The notes under the pieces were generated by a model. It saw only the letters and a program-made list of their open reading frames with translations. It did not search any database and was not told the DNA's origin. A stretch of 64,000 nucleotides of DNA from Caenibius sp. WL (GTDB taxonomy: Bacteria; Pseudomonadota; Alphaproteobacteria; Sphingomonadales; Sphingomonadaceae), in the NCBI RefSeq assembly GCF_019803445.1, contig NZ_CP081844.1:446501-510500 (forward strand), read 5' to 3'. The translations under genes and the position numbers were made by a program. Of this stretch, positions 26,259 through 35,053 are shown piece by piece. The first letter of the stretch is position 1. Every line of letters starts with the position of its first letter.

Positions 26259-26927
26259 ATGAGTCGTCAGACCCGGCTGGCCGGAAGCTTGGCCGTTGCC
26301 GCTTTACTGCTTACCGCACTTCTTAGTACCGGAACCTCCGGTGCTGCCGCCCAGGATCGCAATCCGGGCATTCTTCCTTCCATTCTTTCCGGTGCCGAAC
26401 CGGCCCAGGCAGAAGCGGCTCCGGCCCCTGCAGGGGTGACGTTCACGGCCAAGGAAGTGGTTCAGCCGCTCCCCGTGGAAGAACCGGAAACAGCGCAGGC
26501 GGATGAGACCCCCGCCGATTCCCTGCACGAACTCGTTGCGGAAACGAATGTCGGGGAGACGCTGTCCCACAACATGCGCTGCCTTGCGGCGGCGATCTAT
26601 TTCGAATCCAAGGGTGAGCCGCTGGAAGGCCAGCTCGCGGTTGGGCGAGTAATCGTCAATCGCGCCAAGTCGGGTCGCTTCCCCACCTCCTACTGCGGTG
26701 TGGTGCATCAGCCGTCGCAGTTCTCATTCGTGCGTGGCGGGCAGATTCCATCTATTCGCACCGCCTCCGCCGCATGGCGCACGGCTAAGGCCATTGCCAA
26801 GATCGCCCACGAGGGCAGCTGGCAGAGCCCGGCCAAGGGAGCCCTGTTCTTCCATGCACGCTATGTGTCGCCGGGCTGGCGCCTGCAGCGCGTGGCGCAG
26901 GTCAACAATCACATTTTCTATCGCTGA
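26259..26927 (+). CDS. SleB-like cell wall hydrolase
   Basis: A 222-residue exported protein. Residues 1-32 are a signal peptide ('RLAGSLAVAALLLTALL' core, cleavage after Ala-Ala-Ala). A Pro/Glu-rich linker leads to a Hydrolase_2 (SleB/CwlJ) domain from about residue 105: 'LAAAIYFESKGEPLEGQLAVG' holds the catalytic Glu; 'NRAKSGRFP', 'SYCGVV' and 'FFHARYVSPGW' follow. It would cleave peptidoglycan glycan strands; vegetative members are common in non-sporulating alphaproteobacteria. ATG at 26208 is an alternative start; 26259 gives the better signal peptide. Confidence 0.87.
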   Translation: MSRQTRLAGSLAVAALLLTALLSTGTSGAAAQDRNPGILPSILSGAEPAQAEAAPAPAGVTFTAKEVVQPLPVEEPETAQADETPADSLHELVAETNVGETLSHNMRCLAAAIYFESKGEPLEGQLAVGRVIVNRAKSGRFPTSYCGVVHQPSQFSFVRGGQIPSIRTASAAWRTAKAIAKIAHEGSWQSPAKGALFFHARYVSPGWRLQRVAQVNNHIFYR

Positions 26928-26993
26928 GCGATAACGAAACACGCGAGCGGAGCGGCGTCCTTCCCGAAGAAAGGGCGCCGTGCGCCGTCCGGG

Positions 26994-27767
26994 TCAGTCG
27001 CGCAGTTCGACCCACACGGGGGCGTGATCGCTGGCCTTTTCGCGGCCACGATAGGCCCGGCCCACTCCCGCGGCGGTGAGCCTGTCGGCGCATTCGGGCG
27101 AAAGCAGTGCGTGATCGATGCGGAACCCGTGATCGCGCGGCCAGGCGCTCGCCTGATAATCCCAATAGGTCCACACGCCGCCCCGCGGATTGTGCGTGGC
27201 AATGGCATCGGTCCATCCGTCATTCAACAGGCGGAGATAGGCATCGCGCGATTCCGGCTGCATCAGCGCGTCATCGGCCATGGCCTGCGGGGACCAGACA
27301 TCGCAATCGCGCGGGATGACATTAAAATCGCCCAGCACCACGGCGGGTATTTCCGCCGCCCAGATTGCCGCCATGCGTTGGCGCAGACGCTCCATCCAGC
27401 GCAGCTTGTAATCGAATTTCGGCCCCGGCTGGGGATTGCCGTTGGGCAGATAGAGGCAGGCGATGCGCACCCCGTTCACATCCGCTTCGAGATAGCGGGA
27501 CTGTTCATCTTCCGGATCGCCGGGGAGGCCGCGCAGCACTTCGATCGGCGCGGTTTCATGGGCCAGAATGGCCACGCCGTTGAAGCCCTTCTGGCCGTGC
27601 CAGATCGCCTGATACCCTAGCTCCGCGAAAGCCTCCGCCGGGAAACTATCGTCCTGACACTTGATTTCCTGGAAGCAGGCGACCGTGGGGCGGGTTTCCG
27701 CCAGCCATTCGGTCACGCGCGGCAGGCGGGCCCGGATGCCGTTGATGTTGAAAGACGCGATGCGCAC
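26994..27767 (-). CDS. xth: Exodeoxyribonuclease III
   Basis: A 257-residue Mg-dependent AP endonuclease/3' exonuclease of base-excision repair. 'RIASFNINGIRARLP' (N-terminus), 'CFQEIKCQDD' (catalytic Glu), 'LGDFNVIPRDCDVW' and 'FRIDHALLSPE' (catalytic Asp and His context) are present. I place the start at GTG 27767 because it begins exactly at the family N-terminus and lies 7 bases after the erpA stop; the longer ATG frame to 27860 would overlap erpA with non-homologous Pro-rich sequence. Confidence 0.92.
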   Translation of the reverse strand: MRIASFNINGIRARLPRVTEWLAETRPTVACFQEIKCQDDSFPAEAFAELGYQAIWHGQKGFNGVAILAHETAPIEVLRGLPGDPEDEQSRYLEADVNGVRIACLYLPNGNPQPGPKFDYKLRWMERLRQRMAAIWAAEIPAVVLGDFNVIPRDCDVWSPQAMADDALMQPESRDAYLRLLNDGWTDAIATHNPRGGVWTYWDYQASAWPRDHGFRIDHALLSPECADRLTAAGVGRAYRGREKASDHAPVWVELRD

Positions 27768-27774
27768 GGTGGCG

Positions 27775-28116
27775 TCAAATGCCGAAGCTGGAACCGCAGC
27801 CGCATCCGGCCGTGGCGTTGGGATTTTCGACCCGGAACGCCGCGCCGCCGAGGGATTCAACGAAATCGACCGTGCAGCCGGCCACCAGATCGAGGCTGAT
27901 CGGATCGACCAGCAGCTTTACCCCGTCGGTTTCGGCGATCAGATCATCGCTGTCGATGCTGTCGGCCAGGCCGAACTTGTATTGGAAGCCGGAACAGCCG
28001 CCTCCTTCCACCGACAGGCGCAGCATGGCCGGTTTGGCCTGCTTCTGCGCGATGGCGGCCACGCGCGCGGCTGCGGCCGGAGTCAGGGTGAGGCTGGAGA
28101 GGGACTGTGTAGCCAT
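27775..28116 (-). CDS. erpA: A-type Fe-S carrier ErpA
   Basis: A 113-residue Fe-S cluster insertion protein. The three ligands appear as 'GGGCSGFQY' and the C-terminal 'AGCGCGSSF'. It delivers clusters to apo-targets such as IspG/IspH in other bacteria. A second A-type protein lies at the end of the suf operon (51123-51479), so the genome has at least two; this one has the longer ErpA-like 'VDPISLDLVAGCTVDFVESL' segment. Start 28116 gives MATQSLSS. xth follows after 7 bases. Confidence 0.88.
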   Translation of the reverse strand: MATQSLSSLTLTPAAAARVAAIAQKQAKPAMLRLSVEGGGCSGFQYKFGLADSIDSDDLIAETDGVKLLVDPISLDLVAGCTVDFVESLGGAAFRVENPNATAGCGCGSSFGI

Positions 28117-28179
28117 GGCCTCCATGTAAGGTGCACCCTGCCCCGCGGCAAGCCGCATGCGATGAAGATGTGCGGGCGC

Positions 28180-28623
28180 TCAGGCCGTCTGGATATATTC
28201 GCGCATGGCCTCCGCTTCGGATTCGGCCAGTTCCACGCGGAATTTCACCAGATCGCCGATGGAGATGAGACCGACCATCCGATTGCCTTCCATCACCGGC
28301 AGATGGCGCACGCGGCGCCGGGTCATCAGGCCGAGAGCTTCCAGTATGCTGGTGTCAGGGGTCACCGTGATCGGCGGCGATGTCATCACTTCACCCACGG
28401 TGCGGTTCAAGGCCGCGGCCCCTTCCTTGGCGATGCAATACAGCAGATCCCGTTCGGAAAAGATGCCGGCCACCGTATCCCCGTCCATCACCGGCAGCGC
28501 GCCGATGCGCCGGTCGGCCAGAAGCTGCGCAGCCTCGGCCACGCCTTGCGTGAGGTGGCAGGTATAGATCGAGCCGTCACGCTGTTCCAGAATTCGGGTA
28601 ATATTCACCGCGCGCTCTCCCAT
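28180..28623 (-). CDS. Two-CBS-domain protein
   Basis: A 147-residue protein made of a CBS pair: CBS1 about residues 20-65 ('DRRIGALPVMDGDTVAGIFSERDLL') and CBS2 about 78-130 ('MTRRRVRHLPVMEGNRMVGLISIGDLVKF'). Such stand-alone pairs bind adenine nucleotides and sense energy status. The linker after CBS1 is of the 'VMTSPPITVTPD' type. Upstream in-frame codons to 28713 overlap the divergent membrane-protein promoter, so 28623 was chosen. Partner unknown. Confidence 0.87.
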   Translation of the reverse strand: MGERAVNITRILEQRDGSIYTCHLTQGVAEAAQLLADRRIGALPVMDGDTVAGIFSERDLLYCIAKEGAAALNRTVGEVMTSPPITVTPDTSILEALGLMTRRRVRHLPVMEGNRMVGLISIGDLVKFRVELAESEAEAMREYIQTA

Positions 28624-28748
28624 TTTGCTTCGTTGTGCCAAGATAATGCCATGAAGCAGGCCGTTTTTCCAGAAAGCTGCCGAGAAAAGATCGCCATGCG
28701 CCGCATTGCGCATTTGCCATGGGCGCCGTTGGGGTGCACAGAACCGTC

Positions 28749-29060
28749 ATGATCCCGCGTTCGCCTCTCGACGATCCGAAACAGGCCGCTCATGCTTGGG
28801 CGCGCTATCGTCGGCTGATGCGATTCATGATGGGGGTGACGCTGGCCGTCGTCGTTGTGGCAATGGCGCTGCTCTACAAGCACAACGGCTTCGTCTCGAT
28901 CCATTTCTACATTGCGACGGCGCTTGGGATCGGGTTTGCGATGCTGTTGATGTCGGCCCTGATGGGGCTGGTGTTCCTGTCCAGCGGAACGGGCCATGAC
29001 GCCACGATCATCGATCCGCTGGAAGATGACGCGGACAACAAGGACGATCCGAAGGACTAG
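28749..29060 (+). CDS. Two-helix membrane protein, unknown function
   Basis: A 103-residue protein, start '[28 protein letters not shown]'-like amphipathic segment, then two transmembrane helices (about residues 27-45 and 57-77) and a strongly acidic tail rich in Asp. The conserved 'AWARYRRLM' recalls small sphingomonad membrane proteins with no known role. It converges on the 2Fe-2S ferredoxin gene; the two stop codons share one CTAG (29057-29060). Confidence 0.72.
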   Translation: MIPRSPLDDPKQAAHAWARYRRLMRFMMGVTLAVVVVAMALLYKHNGFVSIHFYIATALGIGFAMLLMSALMGLVFLSSGTGHDATIIDPLEDDADNKDDPKD

Positions 29061-29446
29061 TCCTTTCGATCATCGTCTTCCGGCGGGTAGAGGCGGAATT
29101 CTTCCACCGGATTGCCGCCGATCAGATGCTCCTGAATGATCCGTTCCAGCACCTCTTCGGTGCAGCTGTGATACCACACGCCATCGGGCCAGACGACCGC
29201 GATCGGCCCTGCCGCGCAGATGCGCAGGCAATCGGCCTTGGTCCGTGCGACGCCGCCATCCCGGTCGAGCCCGAGTTCCTTCAGCCGCTTCTTGAGGTAT
29301 TTCCACGCCGGCGCGCCCACCGCGGGCGAGCAGCATTTCGCCTTCTCCGGTTCGGCGCAGAGGAAGATATGGCGGGTGATGTTCAGGCCACCGTGCGTGG
29401 CGAAAGCCTTGCGGGCCTTGGCGATCTGGTGCGGGTTCGCGTTCAT
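29057..29446 (-). CDS. Thioredoxin-like [2Fe-2S] ferredoxin domain protein
   Basis: A 129-residue protein. The [2Fe-2S] ligands fit the thioredoxin-like ferredoxin pattern: Cys in '[14 protein letters not shown]', then '[24 protein letters not shown]'. The Cys-x3-Cys of the second part and 'PDGVWY' are typical of the (2Fe-2S) ferredoxin domain proteins of alphaproteobacteria. The electron partner is unknown. It shares the stop-codon bases with the convergent membrane-protein gene. popZ lies 77 bases upstream on the same strand. Confidence 0.87.
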   Translation of the reverse strand: MNANPHQIAKARKAFATHGGLNITRHIFLCAEPEKAKCCSPAVGAPAWKYLKKRLKELGLDRDGGVARTKADCLRICAAGPIAVVWPDGVWYHSCTEEVLERIIQEHLIGGNPVEEFRLYPPEDDDRKD

Positions 29447-29522
29447 ATCGGCATCATAAAGGCCTGCAGCGCCCGGAGAAATGGTTGCGGCAAAGGGCCG
29501 CCACGGGCGTCGCAGCGCGCGC

Positions 29523-29969
29523 TCAGCCCTTTTTGCCCGCGATCCGGGCGATTTCTGCAGCCACCAGCTTTTCGACCATTAGCGGCAGGTTAGCATCGAG
29601 CCATTGCGCCAGCATTGGGCGCAGCATTTCGCGCACCATGCCTTCGAGCGAGGTTTCGCCCGAGCGGACAATTTGTGGCGGAACACCGGGTTCGGATAGC
29701 ACCGCCAGCGCCGCCAGCGATTCGCGCATCGACGAGCGGGCGGTTTCGTTCACCAGCGAATCGCCGTTGTCCGATGTGGGCAGCATGGCATCGCTGGACA
29801 GGTCGAGGATTTCCTCCTGCCCATCGGTGGCAGAGCCGGAAGCGGCCCCGGAGCCCGGATTTTCCTGGTTCGCACGTGCTTGGGCAACCGCATCCCGGCT
29901 GTCGCGGGCGATCACTTTCTTGATCGATTCGAGAATTTCCTCGACCGAAGGTTCGTTCTCTTGCCGCAT
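29523..29969 (-). CDS. popZ: PopZ-type pole-organising protein (DUF2497)
   Basis: A 148-residue protein with the layout of Caulobacter PopZ: N-terminal helix '[18 protein letters not shown]' (residues 6-23, the partner-binding region), a Glu/Asp/Ser/Pro-rich disordered linker, and a C-terminal oligomerisation domain '[20 protein letters not shown]' plus '[14 protein letters not shown]'. PopZ forms a polar condensate that captures ParB-parS. At 148 residues it is shorter than Caulobacter PopZ (177), mainly in the linker. Start: 29969 or the ATG just before it at 29972. tolC ends 15 bases upstream on the same strand. Confidence 0.88.
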   Translation of the reverse strand: MRQENEPSVEEILESIKKVIARDSRDAVAQARANQENPGSGAASGSATDGQEEILDLSSDAMLPTSDNGDSLVNETARSSMRESLAALAVLSEPGVPPQIVRSGETSLEGMVREMLRPMLAQWLDANLPLMVEKLVAAEIARIAGKKG

Positions 29970-29983
29970 CATCTCATCCCAAA

Positions 29984-31450
29984 TCACTGCGTGCCGGAGA
30001 TTTCGCCGTCTTGCGCGGGCGAGTCAACGGTGCGCGTGGCCTGGGTGACAGGATCGGGATCGAAGCTCCAGTCGAAATACTTGCCTTTGACCCGCCGGTA
30101 GTTGTCCTGCGGATCGTAGAGCGGGCCGCCCGTATCGAGATCCAGATCGCGCGCTTCGGCCTTGCCCATCGCGGCGAGTAGAGTGAAACCCGCGACATAG
30201 GCATTGCGTTGCGCGGTGACGAGTTGCACGCGCGCGTTGCGCAGTTCCTGTTCGGCGTTGAGGATGTCGAGAATGGTGCGGTTGCCCACGGTGTTTTCTG
30301 CCTGCACCCCTTCGAGACTGAGCGTTGCCGCGGATATCGCGCTTTCTGTCGAAGCGATGATGGCGTTCGCTGCCTGCCAGCTCGAATAGGCGGAACGCAC
30401 TTGTGCGATGACTTCGCGCTCTATCGCCACCTGCTGCTCCAGCGCGGCGGAGGCGCCGGCCTGGGCCTGCCGTTCCAACGCGGCGGGTCGCCCGCCCTGA
30501 TAGAGCGGAATCGTTGCGCGGACACCGGCGCTGGCCGATGTCGTCCGGTCGCTGCCGGTGCCGTTGATCATATCGGTGGCCAGCGTGCCCGAGCCGAGCG
30601 AATCGGCAAAATTGCCCGAAGTGAACAGTTCCACTGTCGGCAGGCGGCTGGAACCGGCCACTTTGATATCGTACCGCGCGGCGTCGGCGCGTTCCTGCGC
30701 CGCGATCAGATCAGGATTGAATTGCAGCGCGACAGCCACGGCCTCTTCCGCGCTGACCGGCATGCTCGGCAGCGGTGGTGGTGGTGTGAGCTGGCCCGGC
30801 GCATGGCCGACCAGGCGGATGTAGCGTTCGCGCGCTTCGACCAGATTGGCCCGCGCGGATCGCAGATCGCCACGCGCCAGTTCGAGCCGAGCGCTGGACT
30901 GGGCCACGTCGGTGCGGGTGAGATCGCCGATTTCGAAACGGTCGCTGGTGGCCTGCAGATTGACCCCGAGCACATCGACGAGCTTCATGTTGAGGCCGAC
31001 GATCGCCTCGTTCAGAATCACGTCCATGTAAACGGCGGTGACCTGGCTGAAAATGGCGGATTCGGTGGCCCGCAGATCGGCCTGTCCCGCTTTCACCCGC
31101 ACTTTTGCAGCGCGCACCGCATTGCGCACGGCCCCGCCCGAATAGACCGGCACGGAGAGCGAAAGCCCGGCATTGACCTGCCGATCAGGATAGAGGTTGC
31201 CCGGGTCGCTGTAGCTGCTGTGCAGCACTTCGCTGTAGGAGGCGTCACCTGCCGCCCGGGGCAGACCCGCTGCCCGTTCGATCACCACGTTTTCATCCAC
31301 GCCGCGTTGATTCGCGCGTGCGGCCTGCAGCGTGGGATTCGTGTTGTACGAGCTGGCGAGAGCATCGCGCAGAGTGTCCGCGCGGGCCGGTGCGATGGAC
31401 AGCGCCATAACGGCCCCGCACAGGGCGATTCGCGCTCCCCCCCTGCGCAT
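29984..31450 (-). CDS. tolC: TolC-family outer-membrane channel protein
   Basis: A 488-residue outer-membrane efflux protein with signal peptide (residues 1-24, ending Ala-Arg-Ala) and two OEP repeats. 'ALASSYNTNPTLQAARANQRGVDE' opens repeat one, 'ALQFNPDLIAAQERADAARYDIKVA' opens repeat two, and 'SVPVYSGGAVRNAV' and 'TIPLYQGGRPAALERQAQ' are the matching strand-helix junctions. It would serve type I secretion or RND pumps; none is encoded here. Start 31450 gives a good signal peptide and lies 2 bases after the PCMT-like gene. Confidence 0.93.
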   Translation of the reverse strand: MRRGGARIALCGAVMALSIAPARADTLRDALASSYNTNPTLQAARANQRGVDENVVIERAAGLPRAAGDASYSEVLHSSYSDPGNLYPDRQVNAGLSLSVPVYSGGAVRNAVRAAKVRVKAGQADLRATESAIFSQVTAVYMDVILNEAIVGLNMKLVDVLGVNLQATSDRFEIGDLTRTDVAQSSARLELARGDLRSARANLVEARERYIRLVGHAPGQLTPPPPLPSMPVSAEEAVAVALQFNPDLIAAQERADAARYDIKVAGSSRLPTVELFTSGNFADSLGSGTLATDMINGTGSDRTTSASAGVRATIPLYQGGRPAALERQAQAGASAALEQQVAIEREVIAQVRSAYSSWQAANAIIASTESAISAATLSLEGVQAENTVGNRTILDILNAEQELRNARVQLVTAQRNAYVAGFTLLAAMGKAEARDLDLDTGGPLYDPQDNYRRVKGKYFDWSFDPDPVTQATRTVDSPAQDGEISGTQ

Positions 31451-31452
31451 TG

Positions 31453-32055
31453 TCAGAAGCTCCAGCCTTTGGGCCTGGCGAATTCGGGAAGCAGCGGGAT
31501 GCCCATTTCGGCCAGCGTCAGTAGCGCCACGTTGCCCCCGGCCTTGCGGCCGCATGCCAGCCGGGTAACTCCGCGTTCGACCAGCCCGGTCACCACGCGG
31601 CCATCGTCGGCCAGACGGCTGGCGAGGCCTGCGGGCAATTCTTCGATCGCGCCGTCGATCAGCAGCAGGGTGTAACCGCCCGTTCCCGTGCCGCAGGTAG
31701 CCGCCGCCGGATCGATAACATCGACCGCGTCGCTGAATTTCCGGGCCAGCGCGGGCAGATACCCGCTGCCGCCGTCGACCACCAGAATCCGGTCATCCGC
31801 GCGTGCGCCCGCTTCCGAAAGCATCCGGCCATAGAACAGCGGCGCGGCAAGAAAGCGCCCTTCGCCCAGCGGAACCGCGCGATCGATATAGGCCAGCGCC
31901 TGCGCCTCGGCCGGGACATGGGCTTCGCGCGCCACGCCGTTGATCGCGGTCAGCACGGCTTCTTCGTTCACGCCGCTGACCCGAAGCTGGCTGTCGATCA
32001 TGGCGCGCCGCGCAGCGGTAAAGCCGTCGACCGGGCGATCATTTACCATTGTCAT
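31453..32055 (-). CDS. Protein-L-isoaspartate O-methyltransferase-like protein, divergent
   Basis: A 200-residue protein with the PCMT fold: N-terminal helix 'ARRAMIDSQLRVSGVNEEAVLTAINGV' (about residues 15-41) and a SAM-motif I relative 'ILVVDGGSGYLPAL'. Compared with active PCMTs the motif lacks the acidic residue before the glycines and the substrate loop is replaced by 'GRFLAAPLFYGRML', so repair activity is doubtful. In sphingomonads this gene commonly precedes tolC, as here (2-base gap). Start 32055; 32049 (Met-Val-Asn-Asp) is possible. What it does for secretion, if anything, is unknown. Confidence 0.8.
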   Translation of the reverse strand: MTMVNDRPVDGFTAARRAMIDSQLRVSGVNEEAVLTAINGVAREAHVPAEAQALAYIDRAVPLGEGRFLAAPLFYGRMLSEAGARADDRILVVDGGSGYLPALARKFSDAVDVIDPAAATCGTGTGGYTLLLIDGAIEELPAGLASRLADDGRVVTGLVERGVTRLACGRKAGGNVALLTLAEMGIPLLPEFARPKGWSF

Positions 32056-32298
32056 TCCAGAACCCTTTTTCCCGGTCCGCCGGACAAGCGCGGGCCGCGT
32101 CTGATTTGTAGCCGCTTTAGGGGAGAGGTCCGCGCTCGCCAAGGGCTTTGACGGCAAGCCCTGCGCGCGCCTATGGGGGCTGCGACTCCGCCGCTATGCA
32201 AAGGCTTGCACGAAGCTGTCGCAGGGGGGCGTGCCAGTGAAGTTTCGATCGAGCGGGTGCGTGTGTCCGATCGCATGCCGTTCCAGCAAGGAGCCGAA

Positions 32299-33831
32299 AT
32301 GCCCATGGCCGATATGGTGATGATCCGCGAAGACGATGTGATCGAAAGCGTTGCCGACGCGCTGCAATATATCTCCTACTTCCACCCGATGGATTACATC
32401 CGCGCGCTGGGGGAAGCCTATAAGGCGGAACAGGGCCCGGCGGCCAAGGATGCGATCGCCCAGATTCTGACCAACAGCCGCATGTGCGCCGAAGGGCACC
32501 GGCCGATCTGCCAGGATACCGGCATCGTCAACGTCTTCGTCAAATGGGGCCAGGATTGCCGCCTCGATTCGAAGCTGAGCCTGCAGGACGTGGTCGATGA
32601 AGGCGTGCGCCGCGCCTACAACAACCCTGAAAACAAGCTGCGCGCTTCGGTGCTGGCCGATCCCGCGTTCACCCGCCGCAACACCAAGGACAACACGCCC
32701 TGCGTGCTGTCGGTGGAAATGGTGCCGGGCAACACGGTGTCCATCGACGTTGCGGCCAAGGGGGGCGGGAGCGAGAACAAGTCCAAGTTCAAGATGATGA
32801 ATCCATCGGACAACATCGTCGATTGGGTACTGGACATGCTGCCGCAGATGGGCGCGGGCTGGTGCCCGCCGGGCATGCTCGGCATCGGCATCGGCGGCAC
32901 GGCGGAGCACTGCGTGCGCCTGGCCAAGGAAAGTCTGATGGAGCCGATCGACATGGCCCAGCTCAAGCAGCGTGGGCCGCAGAACGATATCGAGGCGCTG
33001 CGGATCGAGATTTTCGACAAGGTCAACGCATTGGGCATCGGGGCGCAGGGCCTCGGCGGGTTGTCGACCATTCTCGACGTCAAGATCAAGGACTGGCCAT
33101 GCCACGCCGCGGGCAAACCGGTGGCGATGATCCCGAACTGCGCCGCCACCCGCCACGCGCATTTCACGCTCGATGGGTCCGGCCCGAGCTTCCTCGAACG
33201 GCCGAAGCTGGATGAATGGCCGGAAGTGCACTGGGCGCCGGATTCCGCTGCCAAGCGCGTCAATCTCGATACGCTGACCCCGGAAGACGTGCGCGGCTGG
33301 AAAGCGGGCGACCGCCTGCTGCTCAATGGCAAGATGCTCACCGGCCGTGATGCCGCGCACAAGCGCATCCAGGACATGCTGGCCAGGGGCGAGCAGCTGC
33401 CGGTCGATTTCAAGGGCCGCGTGATCTACTACGTCGGTCCGGTCGACCCGGTGCGCGATGAAGTGGTCGGCCCGGCAGGCCCGACCACCGCCACCCGCAT
33501 GGACAAGTTCATGGACATGATGCTGGAGCAAGGCCTCCTGGCCTGCGTCGGCAAGGCGGAACGTGGCCCGGCGGCCACCGAATCGATTGCCCGGCACCAG
33601 TCGGCCTATTTGATGGCGGTGGGCGGCGCGGCTTATCTCGTGGCCCGTGCGATCAAGGCTTCCAAAGTCGTGGGCTTCGAAGATCTCGGCATGGAAGCGA
33701 TCTATGAATTCACGGTGGAGGACATGCCGGTGACAGTGGCCGTCGACGGCGAGGGCCAGAATGTCCACACGCTGGCGCCGCAGGTGTGGCAGAAGAAGAT
33801 CGCGCAGGAGCATTTGCTGCCCACGGGCTGA
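32299..33831 (+). CDS. fum: Fumarate hydratase class I (Fe-S dependent)
   Basis: A 510-residue single-chain class I fumarase of the TCA cycle, [4Fe-4S]-dependent and oxygen-sensitive. The N-terminal lyase domain has 'CAEGHRPICQDTGIVNVFVKWG' (residues about 60-81), 'AKGGGSENKSKF' and 'IGIGGTAEHC'; 'IPNCAATRHAHF' adds a cluster ligand. The C-terminal beta domain starts near 'RVNLDTLTPEDVRGWKAGDRLLLNGKMLTGRDAAHK'. The start at 32299 follows AAGGAG by 6 bases; the earlier in-frame start at 32173 has no site. Divergent from the PCMT-tolC genes across 243 bases that I cannot further annotate. Confidence 0.94.
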   Translation: MPMADMVMIREDDVIESVADALQYISYFHPMDYIRALGEAYKAEQGPAAKDAIAQILTNSRMCAEGHRPICQDTGIVNVFVKWGQDCRLDSKLSLQDVVDEGVRRAYNNPENKLRASVLADPAFTRRNTKDNTPCVLSVEMVPGNTVSIDVAAKGGGSENKSKFKMMNPSDNIVDWVLDMLPQMGAGWCPPGMLGIGIGGTAEHCVRLAKESLMEPIDMAQLKQRGPQNDIEALRIEIFDKVNALGIGAQGLGGLSTILDVKIKDWPCHAAGKPVAMIPNCAATRHAHFTLDGSGPSFLERPKLDEWPEVHWAPDSAAKRVNLDTLTPEDVRGWKAGDRLLLNGKMLTGRDAAHKRIQDMLARGEQLPVDFKGRVIYYVGPVDPVRDEVVGPAGPTTATRMDKFMDMMLEQGLLACVGKAERGPAATESIARHQSAYLMAVGGAAYLVARAIKASKVVGFEDLGMEAIYEFTVEDMPVTVAVDGEGQNVHTLAPQVWQKKIAQEHLLPTG

Positions 33832-33834
33832 TCG

Positions 33835-33864
33835 CCGCCTCTGCCAAATGCCATTGGCAGGCGG
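33835..33864 (+). terminator. Hairpin after the fumarase gene
   Basis: CCGCC-(TC)-TGCCAA (33835-33847) pairs with TTGGCA-GGCGG (33854-33864), starting 4 bases after the stop. Only an A-rich stretch follows, so termination strength is uncertain. Confidence 0.5.
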
Positions 33865-33890
33865 ATCGAAAAAGAGCAGGATCGTCGTTC

Positions 33891-34160
33891 ATGGCGATCC
33901 TGCTCATTTTTCTTCTGGGTGTCGGGAATTTTGCCCTGCACAAGGCTGTTCTGGAAAGCCGGCATCCCCTTTTGGGGCAGATGCCATGGTTCGTGCACAT
34001 GCTGGGCGGGCGAGTCAGCCTGATCAGCGAATTCCTCATTCTGCTGGCGGCGCTGTTCCTGATCGCCAGCGATCATTCCGTCTGGTGGGGCATCGGCTAT
34101 GTCCTTTACACAGCGGTCAACGGTGTTTCGGCATGGCTGATCCTCACGCGCCGGGTCTGA
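33891..34160 (+). CDS. Small three-helix membrane protein
   Basis: An 89-residue, strongly hydrophobic protein with three predicted transmembrane helices (about residues 2-18, 42-60 and 64-83) and 'HPLLGQMPWFVHMLGGRVSLISEF' between the first two. No family function is known to me. It is 59 bases downstream of the fumarase gene and 41 bases upstream of the lipid-kinase-like gene, so it may bridge two transcripts. Confidence 0.7.
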   Translation: MAILLIFLLGVGNFALHKAVLESRHPLLGQMPWFVHMLGGRVSLISEFLILLAALFLIASDHSVWWGIGYVLYTAVNGVSAWLILTRRV

Positions 34161-34201
34161 GCGTATTCGCCGCCGGCACCTCCGCAACTGGGAAATGTGG
34201 C

Positions 34202-35053
34202 ATGATGATCGAGGGTGAAACCTGGCTGGTGCTGAACGATGCCAGCGGCAGCGATGGCGAGGCGCGCCGCCAGACCGTGCTCGACGGGCTGGCCGCTGCC
34301 GGCCATGCGCCCGCACGGATCATCGATTGCGCGCAGGATAGCCCGCCGGCTGCCGCGCAACTCGACGCCGCGGGCGTAGGCCTGCTGGCCGTGCATGGCG
34401 GCGATGGCACGCTCAACGCGGTTGTCGGCGCGCTTGACGGTTGGGGCGGCACAATTCTGCCCCTGCCCGGCGGGACCGCCAATCTGCTGTGCAAGGCGCT
34501 GCACGGCGAAGCGGAAGTGGAAGCGATCCTTGGGGCCCTGGCGGACGGGCGGCTTGCCACAACCCGGCGGCAATGCGTGCGCGGCGCTGGCTGGCTGGCT
34601 CTGGCCGAAGTGCTGGCCGGGCCCGGCGCCAACTGGGCCGACGTGCGGGAAGACATGCGTGATCGCAACATCGTCGGTGTCGTGGCGGGGGCCATCGATG
34701 CCGCGGCCGCCAGCACGACGGGGCCGATGGTCATGATCGAACAGCCCGCGATCGGCCGCGCGGAAGGCTATGCCGGTATCCGTCTGGTGCCGGACGCGGC
34801 GGGGCTGGTGGTCGATGGCTACGGCGCGGCGGAGATCGGCGACTACCTCAAACAGGCGGTGGCGATTCTCGGTCGGGATTTCCGCGCCGGGCCGCATGAC
34901 GAGCTGGGGCTGCACCGTCAGATCACCTGCCGGATGACAGAGGAAGCCCCCATTCCCCTGATGATCGATGGCGAACGGCGCGATGGGGGGGCGCGCGAAG
35001 ACTTTTTCCTTGCCGATCTGGCCGTCGATCTGTTGTGCATGGCCGATGGCTGA
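34202..35053 (+). CDS. Diacylglycerol/lipid kinase-like protein
   Basis: A 283-residue protein of the DAGK/YegS catalytic family. The nucleotide-binding 'VHGGDGTLNAVVGAL' (residues about 63-77) and 'LPLPGGTANLLCKALHG' are clear; the C-terminal beta-rich domain is shorter than in E. coli YegS. It phosphorylates a lipid alcohol or sphingosine-like substrate by family inference; in sphingolipid-containing sphingomonads that would be notable but is unproven. Its end overlaps the phosphoesterase start by 8 bases, suggesting a kinase/phosphatase pair under coupled translation. Confidence 0.83.
   Translation: MMIEGETWLVLNDASGSDGEARRQTVLDGLAAAGHAPARIIDCAQDSPPAAAQLDAAGVGLLAVHGGDGTLNAVVGALDGWGGTILPLPGGTANLLCKALHGEAEVEAILGALADGRLATTRRQCVRGAGWLALAEVLAGPGANWADVREDMRDRNIVGVVAGAIDAAAASTTGPMVMIEQPAIGRAEGYAGIRLVPDAAGLVVDGYGAAEIGDYLKQAVAILGRDFRAGPHDELGLHRQITCRMTEEAPIPLMIDGERRDGGAREDFFLADLAVDLLCMADG

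Noticed and set aside
27768-27860. N-terminal extension of xth to an upstream ATG
   Set aside because: It would overlap erpA and add a Pro/Ala-rich stretch not seen in exonuclease III.
32194-33813. 539-codon open frame on the minus strand opposite fumarase
   Set aside because: Antisense to a gene with full family motifs; translation is compositionally biased and has no recognisable domain.
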